From NCBI RefSeq assembly GCF_002797715.1, contig NZ_PGFF01000001.1:2193304-2257303 (forward strand): a stretch of DNA of 64,000 bases, written 5' to 3'. The notes under the pieces are model-generated. The model was not told the DNA's origin. It worked only from the letters and a program-made list of their open reading frames with translations, and did no database searches. This stretch comes from Diaminobutyricimonas aerilata (GTDB lineage: Bacteria; Actinomycetota; Actinomycetes; Actinomycetales; Microbacteriaceae). A program made the translations under genes and the position numbers. This document shows positions 52,226-61,343 of this stretch, in pieces. Position 1 is the stretch's first letter. Every line of letters begins with the position of its first letter.

Positions 52226-54358
52226 ATGCCGTCCACGCCGCCGACCGCCGACCGCCGACCGATCGAACGCCATCACCACGGTGACGTCTTCGCCGATCCC
52301 TACGAGTGGCTGCGTGACAAGGACGACCCGGCCACGATCGCGTACCTCGAGGCGGAGAACGCCTTCACCGCCGAGCAGACCGATCACCTCACCGCGCTGC
52401 GGGAGCAGCTCTTCGAGGAGATCCGTTCCCGCACCCAGGAGACCGACCTCACCGTGCCGGTCCGTGAGGGCGACTGGTGGTACTACACGCGCACCGTGGA
52501 GGGCCGCGAGTACGGCATCCACTGCCGCGCCCCGATCGCCGGCCCCGACGACTGGACGCCGCCCGCGCTGCCCGCCGACGGGTCGGGACTCGAGGGCGAG
52601 CAGGTGCTGCTCGACGACAACGTCGAGGCGGAGGGCCACGAGTTCTACTCCCTGGGCAGCTTCGACGTGTCGAGCGACGGCCGCCTGCTGCTGTTCGCGA
52701 CCGACACGGTCGGCGACGAGCGCTACACCCTGCGCATCCGCGATCTGAAGACCGGCGCGGCGCTCGGTGACGAGATCCCCGACACCGCCGGGGGCGCGCT
52801 GTTCGATCCATCCGGTCGCTTCGTGTTCTACCTCACGGTCGATGAGGCGTGGCGACCGGACACCGTCTGGCGCCACGAGGTGGGCACCCCCGCCGCCGAC
52901 GACGTGACCGTCTACACGGAGCCGGACGAGCGGTACTGGCTCGGCGTCGGACTCACCCGCAGCCGCAGATACCTCGTGATCGAGCAGGAGTCGAAGATCA
53001 CGAGCGAGACGCGCCTGCTCGACGCGTCCGATCCGACCGGCGAGTTCCGCGTGGTGTGGCCGCGCCGGGAAGGCGTCGAGTACAGCGTCGAGCACGCCGT
53101 CATCGACGGGCACGATCGGCTGCTCATCGTGCACAACGACGGGGCGCTCGACTTCGAGGTGACGGATGTCGCGGCGGACGACCCGCAGGGACCGCGGCGG
53201 ACCCTCGTGCCGCACCGGCCCGGCATGCGCATCGAAGGCATCGACGCGTTCGCCCGGCATCTCGTGCTCGAGTACCGGCGGGACGCTCTCCCGCGCCTCG
53301 CGGTGGCGCGCCTCGACACCGACCCGGAGCGCTCGTTCACCTGGCACGAGCTCGAGTTCGGTGAGGAACTCTTCTCCGCCGGAGCGGGCGGCAACCCGGA
53401 GTGGCAGCAGCCGACGGTGCGGCTCGGGTACACCTCGTTCGTGACGCCGTCGACGGTGTACGACTACGACGTCGCCTCCGGCGAGCTGCGACTGCTCAAA
53501 CGCAAGGCCGTGCTCGGCGACTACCACCCGGAGCGGTACGCGCAGCGCCGCGAGTGGGCCACGGCCTCCGACGGCACCCGGGTGCCGATCTCCCTCGTCT
53601 ACCGCAGCGACCTCGTCACCGCCGGCGACCCGGCGCCGCTGCTGCTGTACGGCTACGGCTCCTACGAGCACAGCATCGACCCGGGGTTCTCGATCCCCCG
53701 GTTGAGCCTCCTCGACCGCGGTGTGGTCTTCGCGGTCGCGCACGTGCGCGGCGGCGGCGAGCTCGGCCGCAGCTGGTACGAGCAGGGCAAGACGCACACC
53801 AAGAAGAACACCTTCACCGACTTCGTCGCGTGCGCGCGTCACCTCGTCGACACCGGATGGACCGAGGTGTCACGTCTCGTCGCAGAAGGCGGCAGCGCGG
53901 GCGGGCTGTTGATGGGCGCCGTCGCCAACCTCGCCCCGAAGGACTTCGCCGGCATCCTCGCGAGCGTGCCGTTCGTCGACCCGCTCACGAGCATCCTCGA
54001 CCCCTCGCTGCCGCTCACGGTGATCGAGTGGGACGAGTGGGGCGACCCGCTGCACGACCCGGAGATCTACGCGCTCATGCGCTCGTACTCGCCGTACGAG
54101 AACGTGCACGAGCACGGATACCCGCGCATCCTCGCCGTCACGAGTCTCAACGACACGCGTGTGCTCTACGTGGAGCCGGCGAAGTGGGTCGCGCGACTGC
54201 GCGAGGTGGGCGCGCCGGTGCTGCTCAAGACCGAGATGAGCGCCGGTCACGGCGGCGTCAGCGGACGGTACGAGTCGTGGCGCGAGCGCGCCTTCGAGCT
54301 CGCCTGGATGCTCGACGTGCTCGGAGTGCACGGTCAGGCCGAGCACGCGCACGCCTGA
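52226..54358 (+). CDS. ptrB: Oligopeptidase B, S9 prolyl oligopeptidase family
   Basis: 710 aa, close to E. coli oligopeptidase B. An N-terminal beta-propeller is followed by an alpha/beta-hydrolase domain with Ser557 (GGSAGG), Asp643 (LNDTRV) and His675 (AGHGG) as catalytic triad. It cuts short peptides, normally after basic residues, in the cytoplasm. The C-terminus ends in a small HAHA tail created inside a 30-bp tandem repeat that includes the stop codon. TACGCT lies exactly six bases before the ATG, giving a leaderless start. Confidence 0.92.
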   Translation: MPSTPPTADRRPIERHHHGDVFADPYEWLRDKDDPATIAYLEAENAFTAEQTDHLTALREQLFEEIRSRTQETDLTVPVREGDWWYYTRTVEGREYGIHCRAPIAGPDDWTPPALPADGSGLEGEQVLLDDNVEAEGHEFYSLGSFDVSSDGRLLLFATDTVGDERYTLRIRDLKTGAALGDEIPDTAGGALFDPSGRFVFYLTVDEAWRPDTVWRHEVGTPAADDVTVYTEPDERYWLGVGLTRSRRYLVIEQESKITSETRLLDASDPTGEFRVVWPRREGVEYSVEHAVIDGHDRLLIVHNDGALDFEVTDVAADDPQGPRRTLVPHRPGMRIEGIDAFARHLVLEYRRDALPRLAVARLDTDPERSFTWHELEFGEELFSAGAGGNPEWQQPTVRLGYTSFVTPSTVYDYDVASGELRLLKRKAVLGDYHPERYAQRREWATASDGTRVPISLVYRSDLVTAGDPAPLLLYGYGSYEHSIDPGFSIPRLSLLDRGVVFAVAHVRGGGELGRSWYEQGKTHTKKNTFTDFVACARHLVDTGWTEVSRLVAEGGSAGGLLMGAVANLAPKDFAGILASVPFVDPLTSILDPSLPLTVIEWDEWGDPLHDPEIYALMRSYSPYENVHEHGYPRILAVTSLNDTRVLYVEPAKWVARLREVGAPVLLKTEMSAGHGGVSGRYESWRERAFELAWMLDVLGVHGQAEHAHA

Positions 54359-54404
54359 CGGAGCACCTCGCGCCACGCGCACGCCTGACGGAGCACCTCG
54401 CGCC
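54345..54404. repeat. Exact 30-bp tandem duplication across a stop codon
   Basis: A 30-bp unit beginning ACGCGCACGCCTGACG occurs twice head to tail at 54345-54374 and 54375-54404, without mismatch. The first copy contains the last codons and TGA stop of the oligopeptidase B gene. The second is intergenic and runs directly into the hairpin repeat at 54408. Confidence 0.8.
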
Positions 54405-54407
54405 ACG

Positions 54408-54469
54408 CTCTCGCCGAGTGGCGCCGAACGCCCCGCATTGCCGCCTCGTACGGGGCTTTCGGCGCCACT
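54408..54469. repeat. Long hairpin repeat, copy B
   Basis: AGTGGCGCCGAA 54417-54428 pairs exactly with TTCGGCGCCACT 54458-54469; after one mismatch GCCCCG 54430-54435 pairs with CGGGGC 54451-54456. The 15-nt loop contains TTGCCGCC. The element opens with CTCTCGCCGAGTG (54408-54420), shared with the hairpin at 46188. It may also help end the oligopeptidase B transcript, though no U-run follows. Confidence 0.7.
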
Positions 54470-54497
54470 TGACGCCTCGACACGGTATGAACGAGGC

Positions 54498-55019
54498 GTG
54501 CACGACCCTGCTGCACTCTCGCGACCGTCCTTCACGGTGCGCGCCGCGCGGATCACCGATGCGCTGCCGATGGCGAGGGTGCACGTGGAGTCGTGGCGGG
54601 AGACGTACCGCGGCCTCATGACCGACGAGTTACTCGACGACCCGGAGTTCGTCGATCATCGTGAGCGGTTCTGGCGGGGAGCGTTGACTGACGCGCGTTA
54701 CGCTGCGAACCGCGTGGCCGTCGCGGTGCACGACGATGCGATCGTGGGGATCGCGATGGCGGGACCTTCGACGGAGCCGGACGCCGCGGCGGGGTGGCAT
54801 CTGCATGTGCTCTACGTGCTCGCATCGCACCATGGAATCGGCGTCGGCGAAGGGCTGCTGGATGCCGTGCTCGATGCGGGTCAGGAATCCTCACTTTGGG
54901 TGGCGGATCCGAACCCGCGTGCGCAGGCGTTCTACCGTCGACACGGCTTCGTCGCGGAGGGCGCGAGCAGGGCCGGGTCGGGGGTCCGTGAGATCCGCAT
55001 GCTCCGCTCGCCGACCTGA
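54498..55019 (+). CDS. GNAT-family N-acetyltransferase
   Basis: 173 aa from the GTG at 54498, which has TATGAA six bases upstream. The GNAT fold shows VRAARITDALPMARVHVESW, RETYRGLM, the acetyl-CoA loop HHGIGVGEGLLDAVLDAG and the final strand/helix with ADPNPRAQAFYRRHGFV. The substrate is unknown. The last GAGSGVREIRM-type residues fit RimI-like small-molecule acetyltransferases only loosely. Confidence 0.86.
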   Translation: MHDPAALSRPSFTVRAARITDALPMARVHVESWRETYRGLMTDELLDDPEFVDHRERFWRGALTDARYAANRVAVAVHDDAIVGIAMAGPSTEPDAAAGWHLHVLYVLASHHGIGVGEGLLDAVLDAGQESSLWVADPNPRAQAFYRRHGFVAEGASRAGSGVREIRMLRSPT

Positions 55020-55028
55020 GCTCCGGTC

Positions 55029-55334
55029 TCAGAGCAGGCGCACCGCGATGGTGACCACGACGGCGATGGCGACGCAGCCGAGCTGGGGCATCCGGGCCCA
55101 CCACGCCACACCGGCTGCGGCGAGTCCGGGCACGACCGTGACGTCCGCGTTCTGCCAACGCTCGCCGAGGAGGTTGACGACCAGGAGCCCGGCCAGCAGC
55201 GCCACGGGAAGAGCGTCGATCATCGCCTGCACGCGTGGCGCGAACCGGCGGTCGCCGAGCACTGCGGGACCCACGCCCTTGTAGACGAAGTTGATCAGGG
55301 CGAGCGCGACGACCGCCAGCACCATTCCGGTCAT
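55029..55334 (-). CDS. azlD: AzlD-family small subunit of a branched-chain amino acid exporter
   Basis: 101 aa with four hydrophobic segments. The ATG at 55334 overlaps the azlC stop (ATGA). The pattern FVYKGVGPAVLGDRRFAPRV and ALPVALLAGLLVVNLL fits AzlD. AzlCD (BrnFE) exports branched-chain amino acids and methionine; AzlD is the small partner. Confidence 0.88.
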   Translation of the reverse strand: MTGMVLAVVALALINFVYKGVGPAVLGDRRFAPRVQAMIDALPVALLAGLLVVNLLGERWQNADVTVVPGLAAAGVAWWARMPQLGCVAIAVVVTIAVRLL

Positions 55335-56023
55335 CGCTCGGACCCCTTTGCTGTGCGCACCGCGGCCAGCACTGCGGAGAGCGCGCAGAGGAGCAGCGCA
55401 ACCCCGCTCGGCAGCACGAACGCGGCGACCGCCCCGATCCCGGCCGCCGCGAGCGCGATCGGGACGAACCGGGGCCGAGCACGCAGCGCGTCGAGAAGCA
55501 GCACGAGGAAGAACGCCGGGAAGATCACGTCGAGCCCGAAATCGCGCATGAAGGCGGTGGACGGCGCGAACAGCGCGCCGATCGCGGTGCCGAGCGTCCA
55601 GGCCGGCCACTGCACGAGCGTCGCGCCGAACATCTTCCGGCGATCGAGGCTCCCGTCGCCGTTCTGCGCCGCCACCCATGAACCGTCGACGACTGCTTGA
55701 CCCTCGAAGGCTCGACGCACCGGTCCGCCGTGCAGCCACCGGGCGGAGGCCGCCGCCATCGGGATGAACCGCGCATTGATCAGCGCCGCCGCGCCGATCC
55801 CGGCGACGAGGCCGCCTCCGCTCGCCGCGGTGACGAGAGCGAACTGCGCCGACCCCGAGAAGGTCACCGCCGACATGACGATGGCCAGCCAGGCGGGCCA
55901 GCCGTTCGTCACCGCGAACGCGCCGAAGCTCACCGCCAGCGCGAACGCTCCGATGGCGAGTCCGATGCCGACGCGGAACCCGGCTCGCCACCCGCTCAGC
56001 GGGGTGGAGGCGTCCGACGGCAT
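55331..56023 (-). CDS. azlC: AzlC-family large subunit of a branched-chain amino acid exporter
   Basis: 230 aa with about seven membrane helices. AzlC features are FGAFAVTNGWPAWLAIVMSA, TFSGSAQFALVTA, INARFIPMAA and, later, FGATLVQWPAWTLGTAIG. TAGGTT lies seven bases before the ATG at 56023, so a leaderless transcript is likely. The coupled azlD gene follows directly, forming a two-subunit exporter. Confidence 0.9.
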   Translation of the reverse strand: MPSDASTPLSGWRAGFRVGIGLAIGAFALAVSFGAFAVTNGWPAWLAIVMSAVTFSGSAQFALVTAASGGGLVAGIGAAALINARFIPMAAASARWLHGGPVRRAFEGQAVVDGSWVAAQNGDGSLDRRKMFGATLVQWPAWTLGTAIGALFAPSTAFMRDFGLDVIFPAFFLVLLLDALRARPRFVPIALAAAGIGAVAAFVLPSGVALLLCALSAVLAAVRTAKGSER

Positions 56024-56081
56024 GCCCACCAACCTACGGGCGACCCCCGACGCGCATCGGTGACGTCACCGACCGACCGCC

Positions 56082-56642
56082 CTACTCGATCCGTCGCCAG
56101 CTGCCGAGAGCGCGCCAGGCGCGGGCGTCGAACCTGAAGCAGCTGCCGAGCCCGGGTTGGTCGAGGCTCCGGCTGATCGGCGCCGACGTGAGGCTCGCCA
56201 GCAGCAGGGCGCCGACGCCACCGTGCGCGACGAAGGCCACACGGTCGTCGTCGCCGGCTCGCGCGTGAGCGCGCACGGCGCCTTCGATGCGGCGCTGGGC
56301 GTCGAGGGCGCGTTCCCACCCCCGCACCGAGAGCTCCGGATGCGCGAAGAAGGCGTCGACGGTCGGCTCGAACTCCTCCGGCGGCAGATACCCGGTCGCG
56401 CTCCGGTCCATCTCACCGAGCGCCGGGTCGACGGATGCGGTCAGTCCGAGCGAGTCGGCGAGGATCGCCGCGGTCTCGGTGGCCTTCCGCTCCGCGCTGC
56501 TGATGATCGTGTCGACCCGGCCGTGCAGCACCTCCGGCAGATGTCCGGCCCGGGCCCGACCGGCATCCGACAGTCCCCACCGCTCGACCGGGACGGCAGG
56601 GTCGATGACGACCTCGGGGTGCGTCACGAAGAAGCAGACCAT
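56082..56642 (-). CDS. Histidine phosphatase-like protein with altered RHG motif
   Basis: 186 aa, phosphoglycerate mutase-like fold: a short first strand, GLSDAGRARAGHL helix, IISSAERKATETAAILAD and the second-histidine motif VAFVAHGGVGALL. The usual catalytic RHG is here FVTHPE: the histidine is kept, but Arg and Gly are replaced by Thr and Pro. This defines a subgroup with THPEV that may have different substrate demands or low activity. TAGCGT lies exactly six bases before the ATG at 56642. Confidence 0.82.
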   Translation of the reverse strand: MVCFFVTHPEVVIDPAVPVERWGLSDAGRARAGHLPEVLHGRVDTIISSAERKATETAAILADSLGLTASVDPALGEMDRSATGYLPPEEFEPTVDAFFAHPELSVRGWERALDAQRRIEGAVRAHARAGDDDRVAFVAHGGVGALLLASLTSAPISRSLDQPGLGSCFRFDARAWRALGSWRRIE

Positions 56643-56694
56643 CCCCTGACGCTAGCGCCGCCTGAAGTACGCACCGCCGTGGTCATTCGGCGCG

Positions 56695-56730
56695 CGTCGG
56701 AGAATTCCAGCGGCGCGAAGGACTCCGACG
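56695..56730. repeat. Hairpin in the gap after the DUF3516 helicase
   Basis: CGTCGGAG 56695-56702 pairs with CTCCGACG 56723-56730, and inner TCC/GGA can extend the stem. It lies downstream of the minus-strand helicase gene. No U-run follows, so termination is uncertain. Nothing else is seen in the 132-bp gap. Confidence 0.35.
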
Positions 56731-56774
56731 GCCACAACGGGCGCGCATCGCGGCGCGCCGGCCGACACCTCGGC

Positions 56775-59243
56775 TCAGAGCCGCCGCACCGCCGTCACGC
56801 GGACGACCGCGACACCCTCCTCGTCGCTCGCCGCGAGATCGACCGTCGCGTCGATGCCCCAGTCGTGATCTCCGGCCGGGTCGTCGAGGATCTGCCGCAC
56901 GGCCCACTCCCCCGGTTTGCGGTCGATGAGCAGCATCGACGCGGATCGCGCCGCCGGACCGGTGCCGAGCGAATCGTGGTCGGCGTAGTACCCGTCGAGC
57001 GCCGCGGGCCAGTCGACGTCGGGGTCGAGGGCCGAGAGCTCGTCGTCGCGCTGCAGCGCCGCGAGCTGCACGCGTCGGAACAGCTCGTTGCGCACGAGCA
57101 CGAGGAACGCCCGCGGGTTCGAGACGACACTCGGCGGCGCGGGCGGCACGACCGGCGCGTCGGGGTCGGCGGCCGGGTTGACGAGCGCCTCCCACTCGTC
57201 GACGAGGCTCGAGTCCACCTGCCGCACGAGTTCGCCGAGCCACTCGATGAGGTCGAGCAGTTCTTCGGTGCGCGCCTCATCCGGAACCGTCTGCGACAAC
57301 GCGCGGTACGCGTCGCCGAGGTAACGCAGCACGAGCCCCTCGCTGCGGCCGAGCTGGTAGGCCGAGACGAACTCGCCGAACGTCATCGCCCGTTCGAACA
57401 TGTCCCGCACGACCGACTTCGGCTTGAGGGCGAAGTCGCGCACCCACGGCTGGCTCGTGGCGAAGGTCTCGAACGCCTGCTCGAGCAGCTCGGCGAGGGG
57501 CCGCGGATGGGTGATGTCCTCGAGCAGCGCCATGCGCTCCTCGTACTCGATGCCCTCGGCCTTCATCGCGGCGACCGCCTCGCCGCGGGCGCGGAACTCC
57601 TGCTGCGAGAGCACCGGACGGGGGTCGTCGAGGGTCGCCTCGATGACGCTCACGACGTCGAGCGCGTAGTCCGGCGCGTCGCGGTCGAGCAGTTCGAGGG
57701 CGGCGAGCGCGAAGGGCGAGAGCGGCTGGTTGAGGGCGAAGTGCGGCGGCAGGTCGACGGTCAGCCGGATGGACCTGTCGACCACCTCGACCACGCCCGC
57801 GGCGACGAGGGTGCGGTAGATGGCGATCGCCCGGCGTGCGAGCGCGTACTTGCGCGGTCGAGGCTCGTGGTTGTCGAACACGAGCGCACGCACGTTGCCG
57901 AGCACGTCGCCGCCGCGGGCGATGACGTTGATGAGCATCGCGGCGGTGAGCTGCATGCTGCTCGTGAGCGGCTCCGGTTCCGCCTCCACGAGCTTGCGGA
58001 AGCTCGGCTCCCCCCACGAGACGAACCCCTCGGGCGCCTTCTTGCGGATGATCTTGCGCCGCTTCTTCGGGTCGTCGCCGGCCTTCTCGATCGCGCGCGC
58101 GTTCTCGACCTCGTGCTCGGGCGCCTGCACCATGACGGTGCCGGCCGTGTCGAACCCGGCGCGCCCGGCCCGCCCCGCGATCTGGTGGAATTCGCGCGCG
58201 GTCAGCTGCCGCATCCGCTGCCCGTCGTACTTGGTGAGCGCCGTCAGCAACACCGTGCGGATCGGCACGTTGATGCCGACACCGAGCGTGTCGGTGCCGC
58301 AGATCACGCGCAGCAGTCCGCGCTGCGCGAGCTGTTCCACCAGTCGCCGGTACTTCGGCAGCATCCCCGCGTGGTGCACGCCGATGCCCGAACGCACCAG
58401 GCGGCTGAGCGACCGGCCGAACCCGGTGGTGAAGCGGAAGCCGCCGATCTGCTCGGCGATCTCGTCGCGTTGCGCGCGCTCGATGATCCGGATGCTCATG
58501 AGGGCCTGAGCGCGTTCCATCGCCGCCGCTTGCGAGAAGTGCACGACGTACACCGGCGCCTGCCCTCCGTGCAGCAGCTCCTCGACCGTCTCGTGCACGG
58601 GCGTCATCGCGTAGTAGTGGTGCAGCGGCACCGGACGGTCGACGCTCGTCACGCGTGCCGTGGGTCGCCCGGTGCGCCGCGAGAGGTCGTCGGCGATGCC
58701 GGTCACGTCGCCCAGAGTCGCCGACATGAGCAGGAACTGCGCGTTCGGCAGCATCAGCAGCGGCACCTGCCACGCCCAGCCGCGGTCGGGGTCGGCGTAG
58801 TAGTGGAACTCGTCCATCACGACCTGGTCGACGCCCGCGTCGGGGCCGCGCCGCAGCGCCAGGTTGGCGAGGATCTCGGCGGTGCAGCAGATGATGGGCG
58901 CGTCGGCGTTGACGGAGCTGTCGCCGGTGATCATGCCGACGTTCGCCGCCCCGAACACCTCGACGAGGGCGAAGAACTTCTCGCTCACGAGGGCCTTGAT
59001 CGGCGCGGTGTACCAGGTGCGACCGCCGCGGGCGACGCAACTCGCGTGCGCGGCGACCGCGACGAGCGACTTGCCGCTTCCGGTCGGCGTCGCGAGGATC
59101 ACGTTCGCGCCGGTCACGAGTTCGACCACCGCTTCGTCCTGCGCCGGGTAGAGGGTCAGTCCGCGACCCTCCGCCCACTCGACGAACGCCGCGTACGCCG
59201 CATCCGGGTCGTCGTCGGTCGGCATCGTCTCGAGCAGGCTCAC
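56775..59243 (-). CDS. DEAD/DEAH-box helicase with C-terminal DUF3516 domain
   Basis: 822 aa from the GTG at 59243 (GAGGATCAGG upstream); an ATG at 59225 is also possible. Ski2/HelY-like helicase core: Walker A ATPTGSGKS near residue 50, MDEFHYYADPDRGWAW near 140, LLMSATLGD, GTDTLGVGINVP and QIAGRAGRAGFD. The last ~300 residues are DUF3516, an actinobacterial helicase extension. It probably unwinds RNA or DNA with ATP; its role is unproven. It is divergent from the methyltransferase gene. Confidence 0.91.
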   Translation of the reverse strand: MSLLETMPTDDDPDAAYAAFVEWAEGRGLTLYPAQDEAVVELVTGANVILATPTGSGKSLVAVAAHASCVARGGRTWYTAPIKALVSEKFFALVEVFGAANVGMITGDSSVNADAPIICCTAEILANLALRRGPDAGVDQVVMDEFHYYADPDRGWAWQVPLLMLPNAQFLLMSATLGDVTGIADDLSRRTGRPTARVTSVDRPVPLHHYYAMTPVHETVEELLHGGQAPVYVVHFSQAAAMERAQALMSIRIIERAQRDEIAEQIGGFRFTTGFGRSLSRLVRSGIGVHHAGMLPKYRRLVEQLAQRGLLRVICGTDTLGVGINVPIRTVLLTALTKYDGQRMRQLTAREFHQIAGRAGRAGFDTAGTVMVQAPEHEVENARAIEKAGDDPKKRRKIIRKKAPEGFVSWGEPSFRKLVEAEPEPLTSSMQLTAAMLINVIARGGDVLGNVRALVFDNHEPRPRKYALARRAIAIYRTLVAAGVVEVVDRSIRLTVDLPPHFALNQPLSPFALAALELLDRDAPDYALDVVSVIEATLDDPRPVLSQQEFRARGEAVAAMKAEGIEYEERMALLEDITHPRPLAELLEQAFETFATSQPWVRDFALKPKSVVRDMFERAMTFGEFVSAYQLGRSEGLVLRYLGDAYRALSQTVPDEARTEELLDLIEWLGELVRQVDSSLVDEWEALVNPAADPDAPVVPPAPPSVVSNPRAFLVLVRNELFRRVQLAALQRDDELSALDPDVDWPAALDGYYADHDSLGTGPAARSASMLLIDRKPGEWAVRQILDDPAGDHDWGIDATVDLAASDEEGVAVVRVTAVRRL

Positions 59244-59327
59244 CCCCTGATCCTCGCAGCCGCGGTGACGAGCGTTCGACGGGGCGGGCTCGGGCGCCGC
59301 GTCGGCAGCCTCTCCTAGTGTCGTCCC

Positions 59328-59924
59328 ATGGCTGCCGAGGATCCGATCGTGTCGTGGGACGCGGAAGCCGACGCCTTCGATGAGGCCGCGGACCACGGTC
59401 TGAGCGACCCGGCCGTGCGGCACGCGTGGCGTCGGCTGCTCCTCGAGCGTCTCCCTGAGCCGCCGGCCACGATCGCCGACCTCGGATGCGGAACGGGCAC
59501 CCTGTCGGTCCTGCTGGCCGAGGCCGGGTTCCGCGTCGACGGACTGGACTTCTCACCGCGGATGATCGAGTCGGCCCGGCGGAAAGCGGACGGCATCCGC
59601 GGCGTCCGCTTCCTCCTGGCCGACGCCTTCGACCCGCCACTCGCGGAGGAGGGCTACGACGTGGTCCTCAGCCGCCACGTGCTGTGGGCGATGCCGGATC
59701 CGGCCGTGGCGCTGGACCGATGGCTCCGGCTGCTCACCCCGACCGGCCGCCTGCTGTTGATCGAGGGTCACTGGTCGAACGGGGTGGGTCTGTCCGCCGA
59801 ACAGACCGTTCGGCTCGTGGAGGACGCGGGCCGATCGGCGTCGCTCACGCGCCTCACCGATCCGGGGTACTGGGGTCGCTCCATCGACGATGACCGCTAC
59901 CTCGTGGTGAGCCCCGGCGGCTGA
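59328..59924 (+). CDS. Class I SAM-dependent methyltransferase
   Basis: 198 aa. SAM motif I is IADLGCGTGTLSVLLAEAG, followed by VDGLDFSPRMIE (motif II acid) and YDVVLSRHVLWAMPDP. It belongs to the UbiE/Methyltransf_11 type; the acceptor is unknown. TAGTGT lies exactly six bases before the ATG at 59328, a leaderless start. Confidence 0.88.
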   Translation: MAAEDPIVSWDAEADAFDEAADHGLSDPAVRHAWRRLLLERLPEPPATIADLGCGTGTLSVLLAEAGFRVDGLDFSPRMIESARRKADGIRGVRFLLADAFDPPLAEEGYDVVLSRHVLWAMPDPAVALDRWLRLLTPTGRLLLIEGHWSNGVGLSAEQTVRLVEDAGRSASLTRLTDPGYWGRSIDDDRYLVVSPGG

Positions 59925-60036
59925 CGCGACGTCGACATCCCGACGGCGCTCAGTCCGCCGTGCCCGCGCCGCGAGCGCCGGTTGCCGCCGGACCGCTACT
60001 CTCGCTCAGGCACTTCACACTCGGGAGAGGACGACC

Positions 60037-61317
60037 ATGGCGCTGCCCTGGAAACTGCACGGCGACGGCAAGGACGTGCGTTCGGATGCGATCGTGCTCC
60101 CCGAGGAGCGGCTCAGCTGGGCGCGCACCATCGGGTTCGGCGGTCAGCACGTCGTCGCGATGTTCGGCGCAACCTTCCTCGTGCCGCTCATCACCGGATT
60201 CCCGCCCTCGACGACGCTGCTGTTCTCGGGCATCGGCACGCTGCTCTTCCTGATCATCACCGGCAACCGGCTGCCCAGCTACCTCGGCTCGTCGTTCGCG
60301 TTCCTCGCCCCGATCGGCGCGGCCACCGCGGCGGACGGCCGCGGGGTCGCGCTCGGCGGAGTCATCATCGTCGGCGCGCTGCTCGCCCTCGTCGGCGTGA
60401 TCGTGCACCTCACGGGCACGCGCTGGGTCGACGCACTCATGCCGCCCGTCGTGAGCGGCGCGATCGTCGCGCTCATCGGGTTCAATCTCGCGCCGGCTGC
60501 GCGCGACAACTTCGCGCAGTCGCCGCTCATCGCCGCGATCACGCTGCTCGCGATCGTGCTCGCGGCGGTCGTGTTCCGCGGCTTCCTCGGCCGGCTCTCG
60601 ATCGTGCTCGGCGTCGTGGTCGGCTACATCGCCTCGGTGATCGCGGGCGAGGTCGACTTCTCCGCGATCGGCGACGCGCCGTGGGTCGGGCTGCCCGAGT
60701 TCACCGGACCCGCTTTCGACGGGCGCTTCCTCGGCACCTACCTGATGTTCCTGCCGGTCGTGCTCGCGCTCGTCGCCGAGAACGTGGGCCACATCAAGGG
60801 CGTCGGACAGCTCACCGGGCGCAACCTCGACCCGCTGACCGGGCGTGCGCTCTTCGCCGACGGCCTCGCGACGGTGCTCTCGGGCATCGGCGGCGGATCC
60901 CCGACGACGACCTACGGCGAGAACATCGGCGTCATGGCCGCCACCCGCGTCTTCTCGACCGCGGCCTACTGGGTCGCCGGGATCGTCGCGATCCTGCTCG
61001 GCCTCTCGCCGAAGATCGGCGCCGTCATCAACACCATCCCCGCCGGAGTGCTCGGCGGCGTGACGACCGCCCTGTACGGGCTCATCGGCATCATCGGTGT
61101 GCGCATCTGGGTCGAGAACCGCGTGGACTTCAGCAAGCCGAAGAACCAGCTCACCGCCGGCATCGCGCTCATCATGGGCATCGCCGACTTCACGATCAAC
61201 GCCGGTGAACTGACCTTCACCGGCATCATCCTCGGCACCGTCGCGGCGATCGTCGTCTACCACCTGATGAACACGATCGCGCGGCTCCGCGGCACCGACC
61301 GCGAGCGGCTCAGCTGA
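60037..61317 (+). CDS. Uracil-xanthine permease (NCS2 family)
   Basis: 426 aa with about twelve to fourteen membrane helices. NCS2 motifs: GGQHVVAMFGATFLVPL near residue 32, VALVAENVGHIKGV with the conserved Glu, and GGGSPTTTYGENIGVMA. This is the UraA-like branch, importing uracil or xanthine with protons. The ATG at 60037 is behind GGGAGAGGAC; TACTCT at about 59995 is a -10 candidate. The purine permease gene follows after 26 bp with its own start signal. Confidence 0.9.
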   Translation: MALPWKLHGDGKDVRSDAIVLPEERLSWARTIGFGGQHVVAMFGATFLVPLITGFPPSTTLLFSGIGTLLFLIITGNRLPSYLGSSFAFLAPIGAATAADGRGVALGGVIIVGALLALVGVIVHLTGTRWVDALMPPVVSGAIVALIGFNLAPAARDNFAQSPLIAAITLLAIVLAAVVFRGFLGRLSIVLGVVVGYIASVIAGEVDFSAIGDAPWVGLPEFTGPAFDGRFLGTYLMFLPVVLALVAENVGHIKGVGQLTGRNLDPLTGRALFADGLATVLSGIGGGSPTTTYGENIGVMAATRVFSTAAYWVAGIVAILLGLSPKIGAVINTIPAGVLGGVTTALYGLIGIIGVRIWVENRVDFSKPKNQLTAGIALIMGIADFTINAGELTFTGIILGTVAAIVVYHLMNTIARLRGTDRERLS

Positions 61318-61343
61318 CCTGCGCGGATCGGTACGCTCGGAGC

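Noticed and set aside
56157-59318. 1053-codon plus-strand open frame opposite the DUF3516 helicase
   Set aside because: Arg/Asp/Glu/His-rich low-complexity translation with no motifs, exactly antisense to a helicase with intact motifs; a GC-codon shadow.
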